Source: Planctomycetota bacterium (GTDB lineage Bacteria > Planctomycetota > MHYJ01 > WSZJ01 > JACPWG01). From it: 64,000 nucleotides of DNA. Within the stretch, counting starts at the first letter, position 1, and each line of letters begins with the position of its first letter. The stretch lies in NCBI GenBank assembly GCA_016197205.1, contig JACPWG010000017.1, positions 1 through 64,000 on the forward strand, in the 5' to 3' direction. Under the pieces are notes generated by a model, which made no database searches, had not been told where the DNA came from, and was given only the letters and a program-made list of their open reading frames with translations. The translations under genes were made by a program, and so were the position numbers. Shown in pieces: positions 54,380 to 63,277 of the stretch.

Positions 54380-55099
54380 ATGGAATTCGGCCCCACCGAC
54401 AGGATGCCCCCCGGCTTCGATGCGAAATTTCTGGCCTGGTTTCGCCACGCCACGGAGCGTCACTGGGCACACGCACGGCCTCGTACCCTTCGCGAGCATG
54501 CTGCGGCCGGCGTGGGCGGCTTGGATTTCGTGCGCGGGACCCAGTGGGTAGTGTTGGATGGGGCTGGGGTTGAACGGGCGGAGGAGTCCTGGGGCAGCCG
54601 GTTCCCGCCGGACTACCGGCTTTTTTTGCAACACCTCCATTCGACCTCCCCACCGATGCGGGGTGCACTCTTCGGCGGCGCCGGGGGAATATTAACGCCA
54701 GCGACCCGGCCAGGATTCTACAACTGGGTCACCGACGGCGCCGCGATGGCCGAAGCGCTCGAGGCCGTGCTCGACGGCCTCGCCTTCGAAGTCGAAAACC
54801 AGGTTCTGTGGCCGGACTCCTGGGGCGCGCGTCCGGACACGCCCGACTCGCGACGCCTGCGGCTTGGCGAACTGCTTGCCGGAGCGCCCCGCCTGATTCC
54901 GATCTTCGGGCACCGCTTCTTGCTGGGCGAGCCGTGCCGTGCCGGCAACCCGGTGCTTTCCATCCACCAGAGTGACATCATCGTGCACGGCGGAAGGCTG
55001 AGAGAATACCTCCTGACCGAATGCGGGCTCCCGGTCGGCGCGCCGGCATCGAGCATCGAAACTGGCTCCATCCCGTTCTGGGGCGAACTGACCTCGTAG
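54380..55099 (+). CDS. SUKH (SMI1/KNR4) family protein
   Basis: The 239-residue protein starts at ATG 54380 (GAGGG upstream). The SUKH pattern is seen in VERAEESWGSRFPPDYRLFLQHL, then GALFGGAGGILTPA and YNWVTDGAAMAEALEAVL. Further strands are RLIPIFGHRFLLGEP and NPVLSIHQSDIIVHGG, and the C-terminal segment has ETGSIPFWG. Bacterial SUKH proteins are often immunity proteins against contact-dependent or polymorphic toxins, but many are orphans as here: no toxin gene is next to it. The gene follows the selenoprotein candidate by 80 bases on the same strand. Confidence 0.85.
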   Translation: MEFGPTDRMPPGFDAKFLAWFRHATERHWAHARPRTLREHAAAGVGGLDFVRGTQWVVLDGAGVERAEESWGSRFPPDYRLFLQHLHSTSPPMRGALFGGAGGILTPATRPGFYNWVTDGAAMAEALEAVLDGLAFEVENQVLWPDSWGARPDTPDSRRLRLGELLAGAPRLIPIFGHRFLLGEPCRAGNPVLSIHQSDIIVHGGRLREYLLTECGLPVGAPASSIETGSIPFWGELTS

Positions 55100-55156
55100 G
55101 ACGCAGGGGGCGCGTGGGAGGAGGGTCGAACCCCAGGGGGACGAAGGACACGCCGA

Positions 55157-55174
55157 GGCCGCTCCCTCACGGTC
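55157..55174 (-). repeat. REP-like hairpin repeat, copy 5 (one mismatch)
   Basis: GGCCGCTCCCTCACGGTC, a reverse-orientation copy with one mismatch in the stem, lies about 60 bases after the SUKH gene. It is preceded by the CCCCAGGGGG palindrome that accompanies other copies. The 240-base interval up to the GT2 gene has no other feature except a stretch with weak coding look just after the repeat (DVRTLDALAEYGWPR), probably a gene remnant. Confidence 0.75.
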
Positions 55175-55338
55175 GCGGTTCCGAATGGACGTCGGCTTGC
55201 GCGGCTCCCCCGCCGACGGAGGACGTGCGGACGCTGGACGCGCTGGCGGAGTACGGGTGGCCGCGGTGAGGGAGGAGTGCGACGGCCGGCTGCGGGAGCA
55301 GCGTCGAGACCCAGGGGAGCGGCCGCGGGGCGCGAGCG

Positions 55339-56142
55339 CTAGACGACCACTTCCCACCACAGGCGCAGGAGTTCCAGCCCCGTGATGAGGACGTTGAGCG
55401 GGCGGTCGCCGGTCGAGATGCCCGTGCGGCGCGGGAGGTAGCTGACCTCCAGCTCTCGAAAGACGCAGCCCTGCCGGCTGGCCTTCACGATCACTTCGGC
55501 ATCCACCCCGATGCCCCGCATGGTGATGTCGATGCCGTCGAGGATCCGGCGGCGGAAGAGCTTCACCCAGTTCACGTCCCGCAGGGTCACGCCGAAGAGC
55601 AGCCGCATCACCCAGCGGAGGAGCTGGGTGTTCACGCGCCGGAGAGACCGATCCTGGCGCCGCACGCGCACGCCGATGACCGCGTCCGCGCCCTCGAGGA
55701 GGGGCACGTACCGAACGAGGTCCCGCGGGTCGAACTGCCCGTCGCCGGGGACGAGCGTGACGAACTCGTGCCGGGCGTGGAGGAACCCGCTCTTCTGCGC
55801 GCCGCCGAAACCGATGTTGAACGGATGGTGGATGGTCCGCACGCAGGTCAGCTCGGCTGCGAGCCGGTCCGCGATCCGGCGCGTGCCGTCCTTGCTGCCG
55901 TCGTTGATGATCAAGATCTCGTAGTCGAGCGCGATCGACCGCGCCACGTCGCGGCATTCGCGAACCACCCGCTCGAGCGCCCCTTCTTCGTTGTAAGCGG
56001 TCACGATGATCGTGAGTCCGGGGAGCGGGGGCGTCGTCGCGGGGGAGGTCGGCGTCTTGCCGCCCTGCTCCTCCGCCGACTTCGCGTAGTCGGGTAGCAT
56101 GTGCGGCTCGAGTTCCTCGACAAGCGTGGGCATGAAGACCAT
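55339..56142 (-). CDS. family 2 glycosyltransferase (polyprenyl-phosphate type)
   Basis: The 267-residue protein has GT-A fold motifs: LTIIVTAYNEEGALERVV (nucleotide binding), ALDYEILIINDGSKDGTRRI with the DGS motif, and FVTLVPGDGQFDP (DxD-like acidic triad). The acceptor part has RDVNWVKLFRRRILDGI and PLNVLITGLELLRLWW at the C-terminus. No extended membrane domain follows, as in DPM1-type enzymes that charge polyprenyl phosphate. Such a product could feed the GT39-like and TMTC-like proteins in the window, which is an inference. An internal ATG at 56133 is a possible start. Confidence 0.88.
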   Translation of the reverse strand: MVFMPTLVEELEPHMLPDYAKSAEEQGGKTPTSPATTPPLPGLTIIVTAYNEEGALERVVRECRDVARSIALDYEILIINDGSKDGTRRIADRLAAELTCVRTIHHPFNIGFGGAQKSGFLHARHEFVTLVPGDGQFDPRDLVRYVPLLEGADAVIGVRVRRQDRSLRRVNTQLLRWVMRLLFGVTLRDVNWVKLFRRRILDGIDITMRGIGVDAEVIVKASRQGCVFRELEVSYLPRRTGISTGDRPLNVLITGLELLRLWWEVVV

Positions 56143-56266
56143 CCCCCCGGTGCGGCAAGCGACAAAAAATCGGCCGACAGAAACCGTCCCGTCTCAGCGG
56201 TACGGGAAGCCCTAAAGGTTACCGCGCCGGGGGTGAATCGGTCGTGACGCGCAGATTACGCTTTCG

Positions 56267-57850
56267 TCATGTCGCGGCGGCCGCCACGGACGGGTCGGGT
56301 TTCGGGAGCTCCCGGAAGCGGGGCAAGCGGAGCCGGATCCGGGTTCCCCGCCCGACCTCGCTCTCGGCCTCGACGCGGCCGCCGTGCAGTTCGGCGATCC
56401 CCTTGACGATCGCAAGGCCGAGCCCGGCGCCGCCTGCCGCGGCCGTCCGCGCGCCGTCGACGCGGTAGAAGCGGTCGAACACGTGCGGCAGGTGGGACGC
56501 GGGGATGCCGCAACCGGTGTCCGCCACCTCGACCCGGAGAGGCTCTTCCGGCCCGTCCGCGGTCGCCGCGAGCGAAACCGTGCCCCCCGGCGGCGTGTGC
56601 GCCAACGCATTTTCGACGAGGTTGCCGAGGGCCCGCTGGAAAAGCGTCCGGTCGACGTCGGCGACCAGCCCTTCGCGCACGGCGAGGCGCAGCTCGACGC
56701 CCCTTTCGCCGGCGGCGGCTTCGTAGAACTCGCGGACCGCAAGCAGTTCGCGCGCGACCTCGATCCGCTCCCGCCGGATCTGCGGGTCGGTCCCCTCGGC
56801 GCGCGCCAGGAAGAGAAGGCTGTCGATGATCCGGGAAAGGCGGACCCCCTCCTCGAGCGCGGATTCGAGCGTGCCGCGGTATTCGTCGGGGGAACGGGCC
56901 TTGCCGAGGGCGACTTCGATTTCGCCGCGCAGGTTGTTAACCGGGGTGCGCAGCTCGTGGGCGATGTCCGCCGAGAAGCGGGAGAGCCGGTCGAAGGACT
57001 CCCGAAGCCGGTCGAGCATCTCGTTCATCGTGCGCGCGAGGTCCGCCAGCTCGGACGGCAGCGGGGCGGGGTCGATCCGCTCGTCCAGGGCCGTGGGGCG
57101 GATCCGGCGCGCCGTGCCTGCGATCTGCTCGAGGGGGCGCATGCCGCGTCGGACGATCCGGTGTCCGACGAAGGCGCACAGGACGAGCGTGACGCCGAGG
57201 ACGGTGAAGAGGCGCTTCCGATAGCGCCGCAGCAGGCGGGAGTCGTGCCCGCGATCGACGGCCACCTGGATCTGGCGCACCTTCCCGCCGGGTCCGCCGA
57301 GGGTCGCCTGGATGGCGACGCCCCGGTAGAACGCATCCGGGCTCGGAAGGAGGTCCACGCCGCCGTCGCCCGGAAGCTCGTCGAGCGGGTAGGCACGGGG
57401 AAAGGTCCCCGGCGCGAGCACGCCGCCCATCCCCGGCGTCTCGACGAGGACGCGCCCGGCCTCGTCGAGGAGCCGCACGTACACCTTGGCATACTGGCGC
57501 GCGCCGGCTTCCCACTCGACCTCCAACTTCAGCTCGTCGGTGTCCTCCGGGCGGTCCCGAAGGAGCGCGACGATGATGCGCGCCTGGTCGACGATGAACC
57601 GGTCGTCCTCGCGGTCGAGGACCTTGACCAGCAGCCAGTAGAGCGTGCCGGTCGCGCCGAGGACGAGGGCAAAGGCGGCCGTCGTGGTCCAGAGCGTGAG
57701 GCGAAGCGCAAGGGACCAGGGGCGTTGGCGGGACCGCGGGGCTGCTGAACGTCCCGACGGCGCCCCTGCCGCGTGGGGACCCGCCGGCGCGGGGACGGCG
57801 GGGGCGGAAACCGGGGCGCCGACCGGCTCAGGGGCGCTCTTCGAGGACAT
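56267..57850 (-). CDS. two-component sensor histidine kinase (CusS-like)
   Basis: The 527-residue kinase begins at ATG 57850. After a Pro/Ala-rich head, the first membrane segment ([26 protein letters not shown]) precedes a sensor domain of about 150 residues. The second segment ([20 protein letters not shown]) leads into a HAMP region and the HisKA motif [16 protein letters not shown] (phospho-accepting His). The ATPase domain has N-box [24 protein letters not shown], and [18 protein letters not shown]. The architecture is that of heavy-metal-type sensors. It overlaps the response regulator by 23 bases. The signal sensed is unknown. Confidence 0.93.
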   Translation of the reverse strand: MSSKSAPEPVGAPVSAPAVPAPAGPHAAGAPSGRSAAPRSRQRPWSLALRLTLWTTTAAFALVLGATGTLYWLLVKVLDREDDRFIVDQARIIVALLRDRPEDTDELKLEVEWEAGARQYAKVYVRLLDEAGRVLVETPGMGGVLAPGTFPRAYPLDELPGDGGVDLLPSPDAFYRGVAIQATLGGPGGKVRQIQVAVDRGHDSRLLRRYRKRLFTVLGVTLVLCAFVGHRIVRRGMRPLEQIAGTARRIRPTALDERIDPAPLPSELADLARTMNEMLDRLRESFDRLSRFSADIAHELRTPVNNLRGEIEVALGKARSPDEYRGTLESALEEGVRLSRIIDSLLFLARAEGTDPQIRRERIEVARELLAVREFYEAAAGERGVELRLAVREGLVADVDRTLFQRALGNLVENALAHTPPGGTVSLAATADGPEEPLRVEVADTGCGIPASHLPHVFDRFYRVDGARTAAAGGAGLGLAIVKGIAELHGGRVEAESEVGRGTRIRLRLPRFRELPKPDPSVAAAAT

Positions 57851-58502
57851 AGCCGACTCCGCGGACGGTGTGGATGAGCTTTTTCTCGAAGGGATCGTCC
57901 ACTTTCGAACGGAGGCGGCGGACGTGGACGTCCACGACATTCGTCCCGCTGTCGAAGTTCATGTCCCACACCTGTTCGGCGATGACCGTGCGGGAGAGGA
58001 CCTCGCCGGGCCGGCGCGCGAGGAGGGAGAGCAGGGCGAACTCCTTCGGCGTGAGCTCGAGGCGCGCGCCCGCGCGCGTGGCCCGATGTCGCACGTGGTC
58101 GATCTCGAGCTCGGCGACGCGGAGGCATTCGGCGTGGCGGGCCGGTCCGCGCCGGAGAATGGACCGGACGCGCGCGAGCAGCTCCGAGAACGCGTACGGC
58201 TTGACCAGGTAGTCGTCCGCGCCCAGCTCCAGCCCCTTCACGCGGTCCTGCACCGCGTCGCGCGCGGTGAGGAAAAGGACCGGCGTCTGCCGCCCCGCGG
58301 CGCGGAGCTCCGCGAGCACCGACCAGCCGTCGCGGCCCGGCAGGAGCACGTCCATGATGAGCAGGTCGTAGGCCTCCGTGCGGGCGAGGTGCAGTCCGTC
58401 CTCGCCGTCGGCTGCCACGTCCACGACGAAGCCGTTCTCGACCAGCCCCTTGCGGAGGTAGGCCGCGGCCTTGCGTTCGTCCTCGACGACCAGGATCTTC
58501 AT
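57828..58502 (-). CDS. OmpR/PhoB-type response regulator
   Basis: The 224-residue regulator starts at ATG 58502 with [20 protein letters not shown]. The receiver has the acidic pair, phospho-acceptor Asp in [14 protein letters not shown], Thr in VLFLTARD and Lys in [15 protein letters not shown]. The winged-helix domain reads [22 protein letters not shown] and [14 protein letters not shown], ending in [13 protein letters not shown]. It is close to CusR/heavy-metal regulators and pairs with the sensor. Its upstream region is occupied by repeats, so no promoter could be assigned. Confidence 0.95.
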   Translation of the reverse strand: MKILVVEDERKAAAYLRKGLVENGFVVDVAADGEDGLHLARTEAYDLLIMDVLLPGRDGWSVLAELRAAGRQTPVLFLTARDAVQDRVKGLELGADDYLVKPYAFSELLARVRSILRRGPARHAECLRVAELEIDHVRHRATRAGARLELTPKEFALLSLLARRPGEVLSRTVIAEQVWDMNFDSGTNVVDVHVRRLRSKVDDPFEKKLIHTVRGVGYVLEERP

Positions 58503-58539
58503 AGCGCGGGTAGTCGCCACCGAAGGGGAATCGGACGCC

Positions 58540-58895
58540 CTGGCTCCGACAAAAGGAACGAGCCACCGAAGACACCGAATCTCAAGAAAGGTGATCGGCG
58601 GCTTTGGATCCCTACTGCGCAACTTCTGGAAGTCTCTTCGAGACATTCGCGAGGCCGGATTTCCGAAACCACAGATTTCATAGCCCAGCCGATGGCCGCA
58701 ACCAAAGGGACGAGCCACCGAAGACGCCGAAAACACCGAAAGACGAACCGCGAATTTCGCCGATTTCGCGAATTTTCTGTTGGGAACTCGTTGCCAAAAA
58801 AAAACGAGCTTTTGGGCTGTTGTGTCACACATTTTTCGGGATTTCACAGATTACGGATCTGTGAAATCGTCGTTAATCTGTGAAATCTGGGGTTC
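58540..58895. repeat. repeat cluster upstream of the response regulator
   Basis: The 450-base gap between the response regulator and the LptC-like gene holds no gene. Two copies of GAGCCACCGAAGAC (near 58560 and 58708), CAGCCGATGGCCGCAACC at 58684, a block with CTACTGCGCAACTTCTGGAA and an inverted copy of half of the CACAGATT palindrome at about 58836-58893 fill it. The same words occur at 8.9 kb and 52.7 kb. The promoters of the response regulator and the end of the LPS operon must be placed around them. Confidence 0.8.
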
Positions 58896-58952
58896 CCTTT
58901 CGGGTTCGGGCTCGAGCCCGATTTGGATTCTTTCGCCGGCTGCCGCACCGAC

Positions 58953-61448
58953 TCAACGGCGCCCGGGACGCAAGGGCTGCTCTTCCGCGGGTGGTTCCGG
59001 CGGGGACTCGGGCTCCGGCGGCCCCGGCGGCCGCGGCTTCTTCGGCCCGACCTTCTTCGACGGGTCTTCCTTCACCCAGATCTCGCCCCGGCCCTTCCGA
59101 TTCGTCGCCACGACGTTGGACCAGTCCTTCTCGACGGTCACGACCTCGCCCCGGAAGACGCTGCCGCCGCGAACGACAAGGGCCGCGGGCAGCCGCCGCA
59201 GGACCACCTCCTGCGTGTCCAGGCTCCAATCGAGCAGGTCGCCCGCCCCGAGCCCGCCGCGGTCGCGCACGACCAGGTTCCCGAGCGCGCGAACGCGATT
59301 CACCTGTCCCTTTTCGTCGAGGAAGGCGATCAGCCGATCGCAAAGGATCCGCGAGTCGGCGCGCACGACGACGACCTCGCGAAAGAAGTCCATGCGGCGC
59401 CCCCCTTCGCTCAGCACCGCGTCGCCGACCGAGGCGATGAGCACTCGCTCCTGCTGCGGCGGGGCGTCCGGCCGATCGGGGTCCCTCACGGCGTGCGGGA
59501 GCGACAGCTCCTTGCGACCCTGCAGCACGAAGCGTTTCTCGCCCGGGAACATGAGGATCCGCGTGGCGCGCACGCGATTGTCCCCGTCCAGGAAGCGCGC
59601 CCAGGGGAGACCGACCAGCACCATGCGCGCGTCCGGCTTGTTCCACGTGAAGGTGTCCCCTTCGGCCTCCTGGGTCGGACCGAAGATCTTCACGTCCTCG
59701 GTGGCCGTGAGCCGCGTGAACTCCTTCATGCCTTCCGCAAAGCGGATCTCCTGGCGTCTCGCCTTGACCGTCCACTCCTCTTCCGAGGCGCGCCTTCCCT
59801 TCTTCGCGGACGCGGCGGGGAGCGGCGCCGTTTCCTCCGCGCCACGCAGAAAGAAGCGCGAACGCGTCGCCCCTTCGCACACGAGGAGGTTCTTGGCCTG
59901 CGCGAGGGTGATCGTGCGCCCTTCGAGGCGGTTCCTCTCCTGGATCACGGTCGCGCCCGGGGCGCCGGTGAGCGTGGCCAGGCCCTCGGCCTTCACCCAG
60001 ACCAGCCGGTCGGAACGGGCGGCGACCTGGTCCTCGACGAAGAGCACGTTGCCGTCCGCCTGGAGGCGCTCGAGACCCGACGGGCCGGCGGCGGGCGCGG
60101 CCGCGGGTTCTCCGGGCTTCGGGGCCGGCGGCGCCGACAAGAGTTGCACCTCGAGCTCGTCCGACTGGAGGTTCACGGACTCGGTATGGGACACCACATG
60201 ACCGGCGAAGCGGGCGACGGTTCGCGGGAGGTCCTTCGAGCCCTTTGCCGGCCGGGTGCGCAGGAAACTGGCGGCCCGCACGCAGGTGACCTCCAGCGGC
60301 GCCGGCGGCGGAAGGCCCGGCGAGGAAGGGCCTGCGCCCGCGCCGGGGGCCGAGGCCGGGGAGGCTGTGGAGGCGCCGGCCGCGCCGAAGAGGCTGAGGG
60401 ACTCGCCGGATTTGAACGAGAACCATTTGTGGCGGCCCTCGAACGTGATGAGCTGGGCCCCATCGGGCCGGAGCTCGAAGCGGACCTCGTCCGCCTGGGC
60501 CGTCCCCTGCGCGTCGACCATCCGGGCGTGACCGGTCGCGAGCAGGCTCTCGACCTCCATGCGCCCTTTCTCCCCGGGCGCCTCCGCGAGGACGACTTCC
60601 AGGACGTCCGACTCGAGCGTGGCGGTGACCGACGAGAGTTCCTGGCGGGTGAGCAGCGCCCGGTCGCGGAAGGTCAGCTTCTCGCGGCGGACGTGCGCTC
60701 CCTCGGGAGGGTCGGGCAGGCGCTCGACGTGGAGTTCGCCGTCGCAGGTCACGTACAGCGCCTCGAGCCGCGCATCGGTCCGCGCCTCGGGCGCAGCCGC
60801 GTCCGGCGCGGGGGTCTTCGTCACGCCGCGGAGAAAGGAGGTGTCGGTCCCCTGGAGGAGGACACGGACGGAGCGGTGGAGGAGGAAGTCCTCGAGGTCG
60901 ATGCGGCCGGTGAGCTCCGTCCCGCTCATGCGGAGGGTCGAGCGGGTCACGACCACGTCGCCGGGACACGCGACGGTCTTCTCGTGAAAGCGAGCCGTGG
61001 CCTCCTCGGTGGCGAGGGTCGTTCCGTCGTTCACCTTCGACAGGACGTTGCCCTGCATGACCGCCGCGTGTTCCCTGCGATCCAGGCGGCCGGTTCGGGC
61101 GGTCAGCGTGACGGAGGTCCGCTCCTTCTCCGGCTTCTCGTCTTTTTTTGCACGTCCGTAGTAGGTGACCTCGGGGCCCTCGAGGTCGGCCCGCTCCTCG
61201 CCGTACACGTCCGCGGTCCGCCCTCGGGCCTCGTAGATCAGCTCCTCGGCCTCGTAGCGGGGGAGATAGTACTTCTCGATCCGGGCGTGGCTCACGCGCT
61301 GGCTTGGGTCGAGGGAGGAGGGCGCGGTCGGCGGCCGGTCGGGGCGACGGCCTCCGAGGGTGGGACGGACGGTCGTGGGCGCGCGACCGACATAAAACCA
61401 GAGGGCCGCGCCTCCGAGGAGAAACACGAGGAGGGCGCTCTTCTTCAT
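58953..61448 (-). CDS. oversized LptC/LptA-like LPS export protein
   Basis: The 831-residue protein starts at ATG 61448 and overlaps the kdsC stop by four bases. It has an N-terminal anchor (SALLVFLLGGAALWFYVG). Then beta-rich segments show the LptC/OstA pattern: SVTLTARTGRLDRREHAAVMQG, GTTLATEEATARFHEKTVAC, VVVTRSTLRMSGTELTGRID. The pattern repeats farther on (RLQADGNVLFVED and TARFAGHVV among others), suggesting several fused LptA/LptC-type beta-jellyroll units. Normal LptC is about 190 residues, so this is an expanded version, with a Pro/Lys-rich tail. It is expected to bridge or feed LPS between inner and outer membrane. Confidence 0.8.
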   Translation of the reverse strand: MKKSALLVFLLGGAALWFYVGRAPTTVRPTLGGRRPDRPPTAPSSLDPSQRVSHARIEKYYLPRYEAEELIYEARGRTADVYGEERADLEGPEVTYYGRAKKDEKPEKERTSVTLTARTGRLDRREHAAVMQGNVLSKVNDGTTLATEEATARFHEKTVACPGDVVVTRSTLRMSGTELTGRIDLEDFLLHRSVRVLLQGTDTSFLRGVTKTPAPDAAAPEARTDARLEALYVTCDGELHVERLPDPPEGAHVRREKLTFRDRALLTRQELSSVTATLESDVLEVVLAEAPGEKGRMEVESLLATGHARMVDAQGTAQADEVRFELRPDGAQLITFEGRHKWFSFKSGESLSLFGAAGASTASPASAPGAGAGPSSPGLPPPAPLEVTCVRAASFLRTRPAKGSKDLPRTVARFAGHVVSHTESVNLQSDELEVQLLSAPPAPKPGEPAAAPAAGPSGLERLQADGNVLFVEDQVAARSDRLVWVKAEGLATLTGAPGATVIQERNRLEGRTITLAQAKNLLVCEGATRSRFFLRGAEETAPLPAASAKKGRRASEEEWTVKARRQEIRFAEGMKEFTRLTATEDVKIFGPTQEAEGDTFTWNKPDARMVLVGLPWARFLDGDNRVRATRILMFPGEKRFVLQGRKELSLPHAVRDPDRPDAPPQQERVLIASVGDAVLSEGGRRMDFFREVVVVRADSRILCDRLIAFLDEKGQVNRVRALGNLVVRDRGGLGAGDLLDWSLDTQEVVLRRLPAALVVRGGSVFRGEVVTVEKDWSNVVATNRKGRGEIWVKEDPSKKVGPKKPRPPGPPEPESPPEPPAEEQPLRPGRR

Positions 61449-62020
61449 CGGCGGGCCTCGGACGCGTCGTCCCGTCCGGCATAGTGTTCGAGGACCGCGG
61501 CCCAGAGCCCCTGCGCCTTCAGCACCTGTTCGATCACCTCGCGCGCGGCGCCCTGCCCCCCCTGGGCGCGGGTGACGTAGCGGGCGCACTGCTTGACCTC
61601 GGGCCGCGCGTTGGCGACCGCGATCGGGAGGGCGACCCTGCGGAAGACGACGAGGTCGGTCAGGTCGTCGCCGACGAAGCAGAGCTGGTCTTCGCGAAAA
61701 CCGGTGCGCGCGAGAAGCCGGTCGAGCCCCGCGGATTTCTCGAAGGAGTTCTGGATGACGGTGGCGATCCCGAGCTCGCGTGCGCGCCGTGTGACGGCCC
61801 CCGAGCGGCGGCCGGTGATGAGGCCGCTGGCCAGGCCCGCCTGGTGGAGGAATTTGAAGCCCGCGCCGTCGTGGGCGCTGAAGGCCTTGATATCGACGCC
61901 GCGTTCGTCCAGGCAGATCCGGCCGTCCGTAAGGACGCCGTCCACGTCGAAGACGAGGCAGCGGATCGCGGCCCAGTCGGCGCGGGAAGGCGGGCGTTTC
62001 GAGGAACGGGTCTGGGACAC
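61445..62020 (-). CDS. kdsC: 3-deoxy-D-manno-octulosonate-8-phosphate phosphatase
   Basis: It removes phosphate from Kdo-8-phosphate. The 191-residue HAD phosphatase starts at GTG 62020 with AGGAG upstream. Motifs are CLVFDVDGVLTDGRI (catalytic Asp pair), LITGRRSGAVTRRARELGI and CFVGDDLTDLVVFRRV (motif III). VKQCARYVTRAQGGQGAAREV carries the C-terminal family motif. The absence of a cap domain and the size are typical. It is followed by the LptC-like gene with a four-base overlap. The 292-base gap upstream of its start contains a dispersed repeat and separates it from kdsD. Confidence 0.95.
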   Translation of the reverse strand: MSQTRSSKRPPSRADWAAIRCLVFDVDGVLTDGRICLDERGVDIKAFSAHDGAGFKFLHQAGLASGLITGRRSGAVTRRARELGIATVIQNSFEKSAGLDRLLARTGFREDQLCFVGDDLTDLVVFRRVALPIAVANARPEVKQCARYVTRAQGGQGAAREVIEQVLKAQGLWAAVLEHYAGRDDASEARR

Positions 62021-62059
62021 GGGCGGGCTCCTGGGTTCGACGCTCTGTTGGGCACCGGC

Positions 62060-62237
62060 AAGTTGAAATTTGACCTTTTGCAATTTGAAATTCGGCCCGG
62101 CCGTGTGGGTCGAATACGAGACTCTTACACAGAGACGCGGAGACGCAGAGGCCGGGCGCTGAGTCCGCCGTCCTCTACCGGCGATGAGCTTTGGCAAGGC
62201 ACGGAGAGATCCATTTTAGCTTCACTTCGGCTTGTTG
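62060..62237. repeat. dispersed ~180-base repeat, inverted copy 2
   Basis: This is the reverse-orientation counterpart of the repeat at 26121-26303. It runs from an AT-rich arm (GTTGAAATTTGACCTTTTGC) through CACACGGCCG-type sequence to CGGCTTGTTG. It lies between the kdsD and kdsC genes, which normally would be adjacent in an operon. No coding frame is inside. Confidence 0.85.
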
Positions 62238-62312
62238 CTTGGGATCGAATGCAGGTTTGGCATCCGGCAGAGCCTGCGCCGGGATCCGGCATCGTCATTC
62301 AGGAAGGGCGCA

Positions 62313-63269
62313 TTAGACGAGCCCCACGCCCAGGAGGTCCTGGACGTCCAGCATACCGACGGGCCTGCCGGCGTCGTCGACGACGGGCAGCTCGTCGATC
62401 CGGCGTTCCTTGAGGAGCAGGACGGCCTCGGAGGCGAGCCGTTCCGGGCCGATGGTCACGGGCGTCCGGGTCATAACCGTGCGGACGGGGACGTGCAAGA
62501 GATCGGGCCGGTCCTCCACGTGGCGGCGCAGGTCGCCGTCGGTGAAGATCCCGGCGAGGCGGCCGTCGCGACCGACCACGCTGACCGCGCCGGCGCGGGC
62601 CCCCGTGATGGCGAGGAGGACGCGCTGCACGGGCTCCTCCTCTCCGACGACGGGGTTCTTTTCCCCGGTGCGCATCAGCTCGCGCACTTTGAGGAGCTTG
62701 CGTCCCAGGTCGCCGCCCGGGTGGAAGAAGGCGTATTGTTCCTGATTGAAGCCGCGCTCTTTGAGCACGCAGAGGGCCAGAGCGTCCCCCAAGGCAAGGA
62801 GGGCCGTGGTGCTCGCGGTCGGCGCAAGGCCGAGGGGGCAGGCTTCGGGGATCTGGCCGAGGTCGAGGAGCACGTCGCAGTTTCGCCCCAGCGTGGAGCG
62901 CGCGTTCCCGGTCATGGCCACGATGCGCGCCCCGATGCGGCGAAGGAGGGGGAGAAGGCGCACGATCTCGTCGGTCTCGCCGCTGTTGGAAAGGACCAGG
63001 ACGACGTCTTCACGCACCACGCGGCCGAGGTCCCCGTGGTACGCCTCGGCCGGATGGAGAAACAGGGAAGGCGCGCCGGTGGAGGAGAGCGTCGCGGAGA
63101 TTTTTCGTCCGACGATGCCCGTCTTGCCCATCCCCATGACCACGATCCGGCCGCGGCACTCCAGGAGGAGGCCGACGGCCCGCGGGAAGTTGTCGTCGAC
63201 CCGGTCCAGGAGAGAAAGGATCGCGGCGGCTTCCGCACGGAGGATCGTGCGCGCGTACTCCAGATCCAT
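62313..63269 (-). CDS. kdsD: arabinose-5-phosphate isomerase
   Basis: It converts ribulose-5-phosphate to arabinose-5-phosphate, the Kdo precursor. The 318-residue protein starts at ATG 63269. The SIS domain has RIVVMGMGKTGIVGRKISAT, EAYHGDLGRVVREDVVLVLSN-type sequence, and PTASTTALLALGDALAL. Two CBS domains follow (VVGEEEPVQRVLLAI; MTRTPVTIGPERLASEAVLL), which may sense a regulatory ligand. The architecture matches KdsD/KpsF. It starts eight bases after the parvulin stop. The frame extending to 63890 upstream is a shadow of the parvulin gene. Confidence 0.95.
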   Translation of the reverse strand: MDLEYARTILRAEAAAILSLLDRVDDNFPRAVGLLLECRGRIVVMGMGKTGIVGRKISATLSSTGAPSLFLHPAEAYHGDLGRVVREDVVLVLSNSGETDEIVRLLPLLRRIGARIVAMTGNARSTLGRNCDVLLDLGQIPEACPLGLAPTASTTALLALGDALALCVLKERGFNQEQYAFFHPGGDLGRKLLKVRELMRTGEKNPVVGEEEPVQRVLLAITGARAGAVSVVGRDGRLAGIFTDGDLRRHVEDRPDLLHVPVRTVMTRTPVTIGPERLASEAVLLLKERRIDELPVVDDAGRPVGMLDVQDLLGVGLV

Positions 63270-63277
63270 CGACCGGC

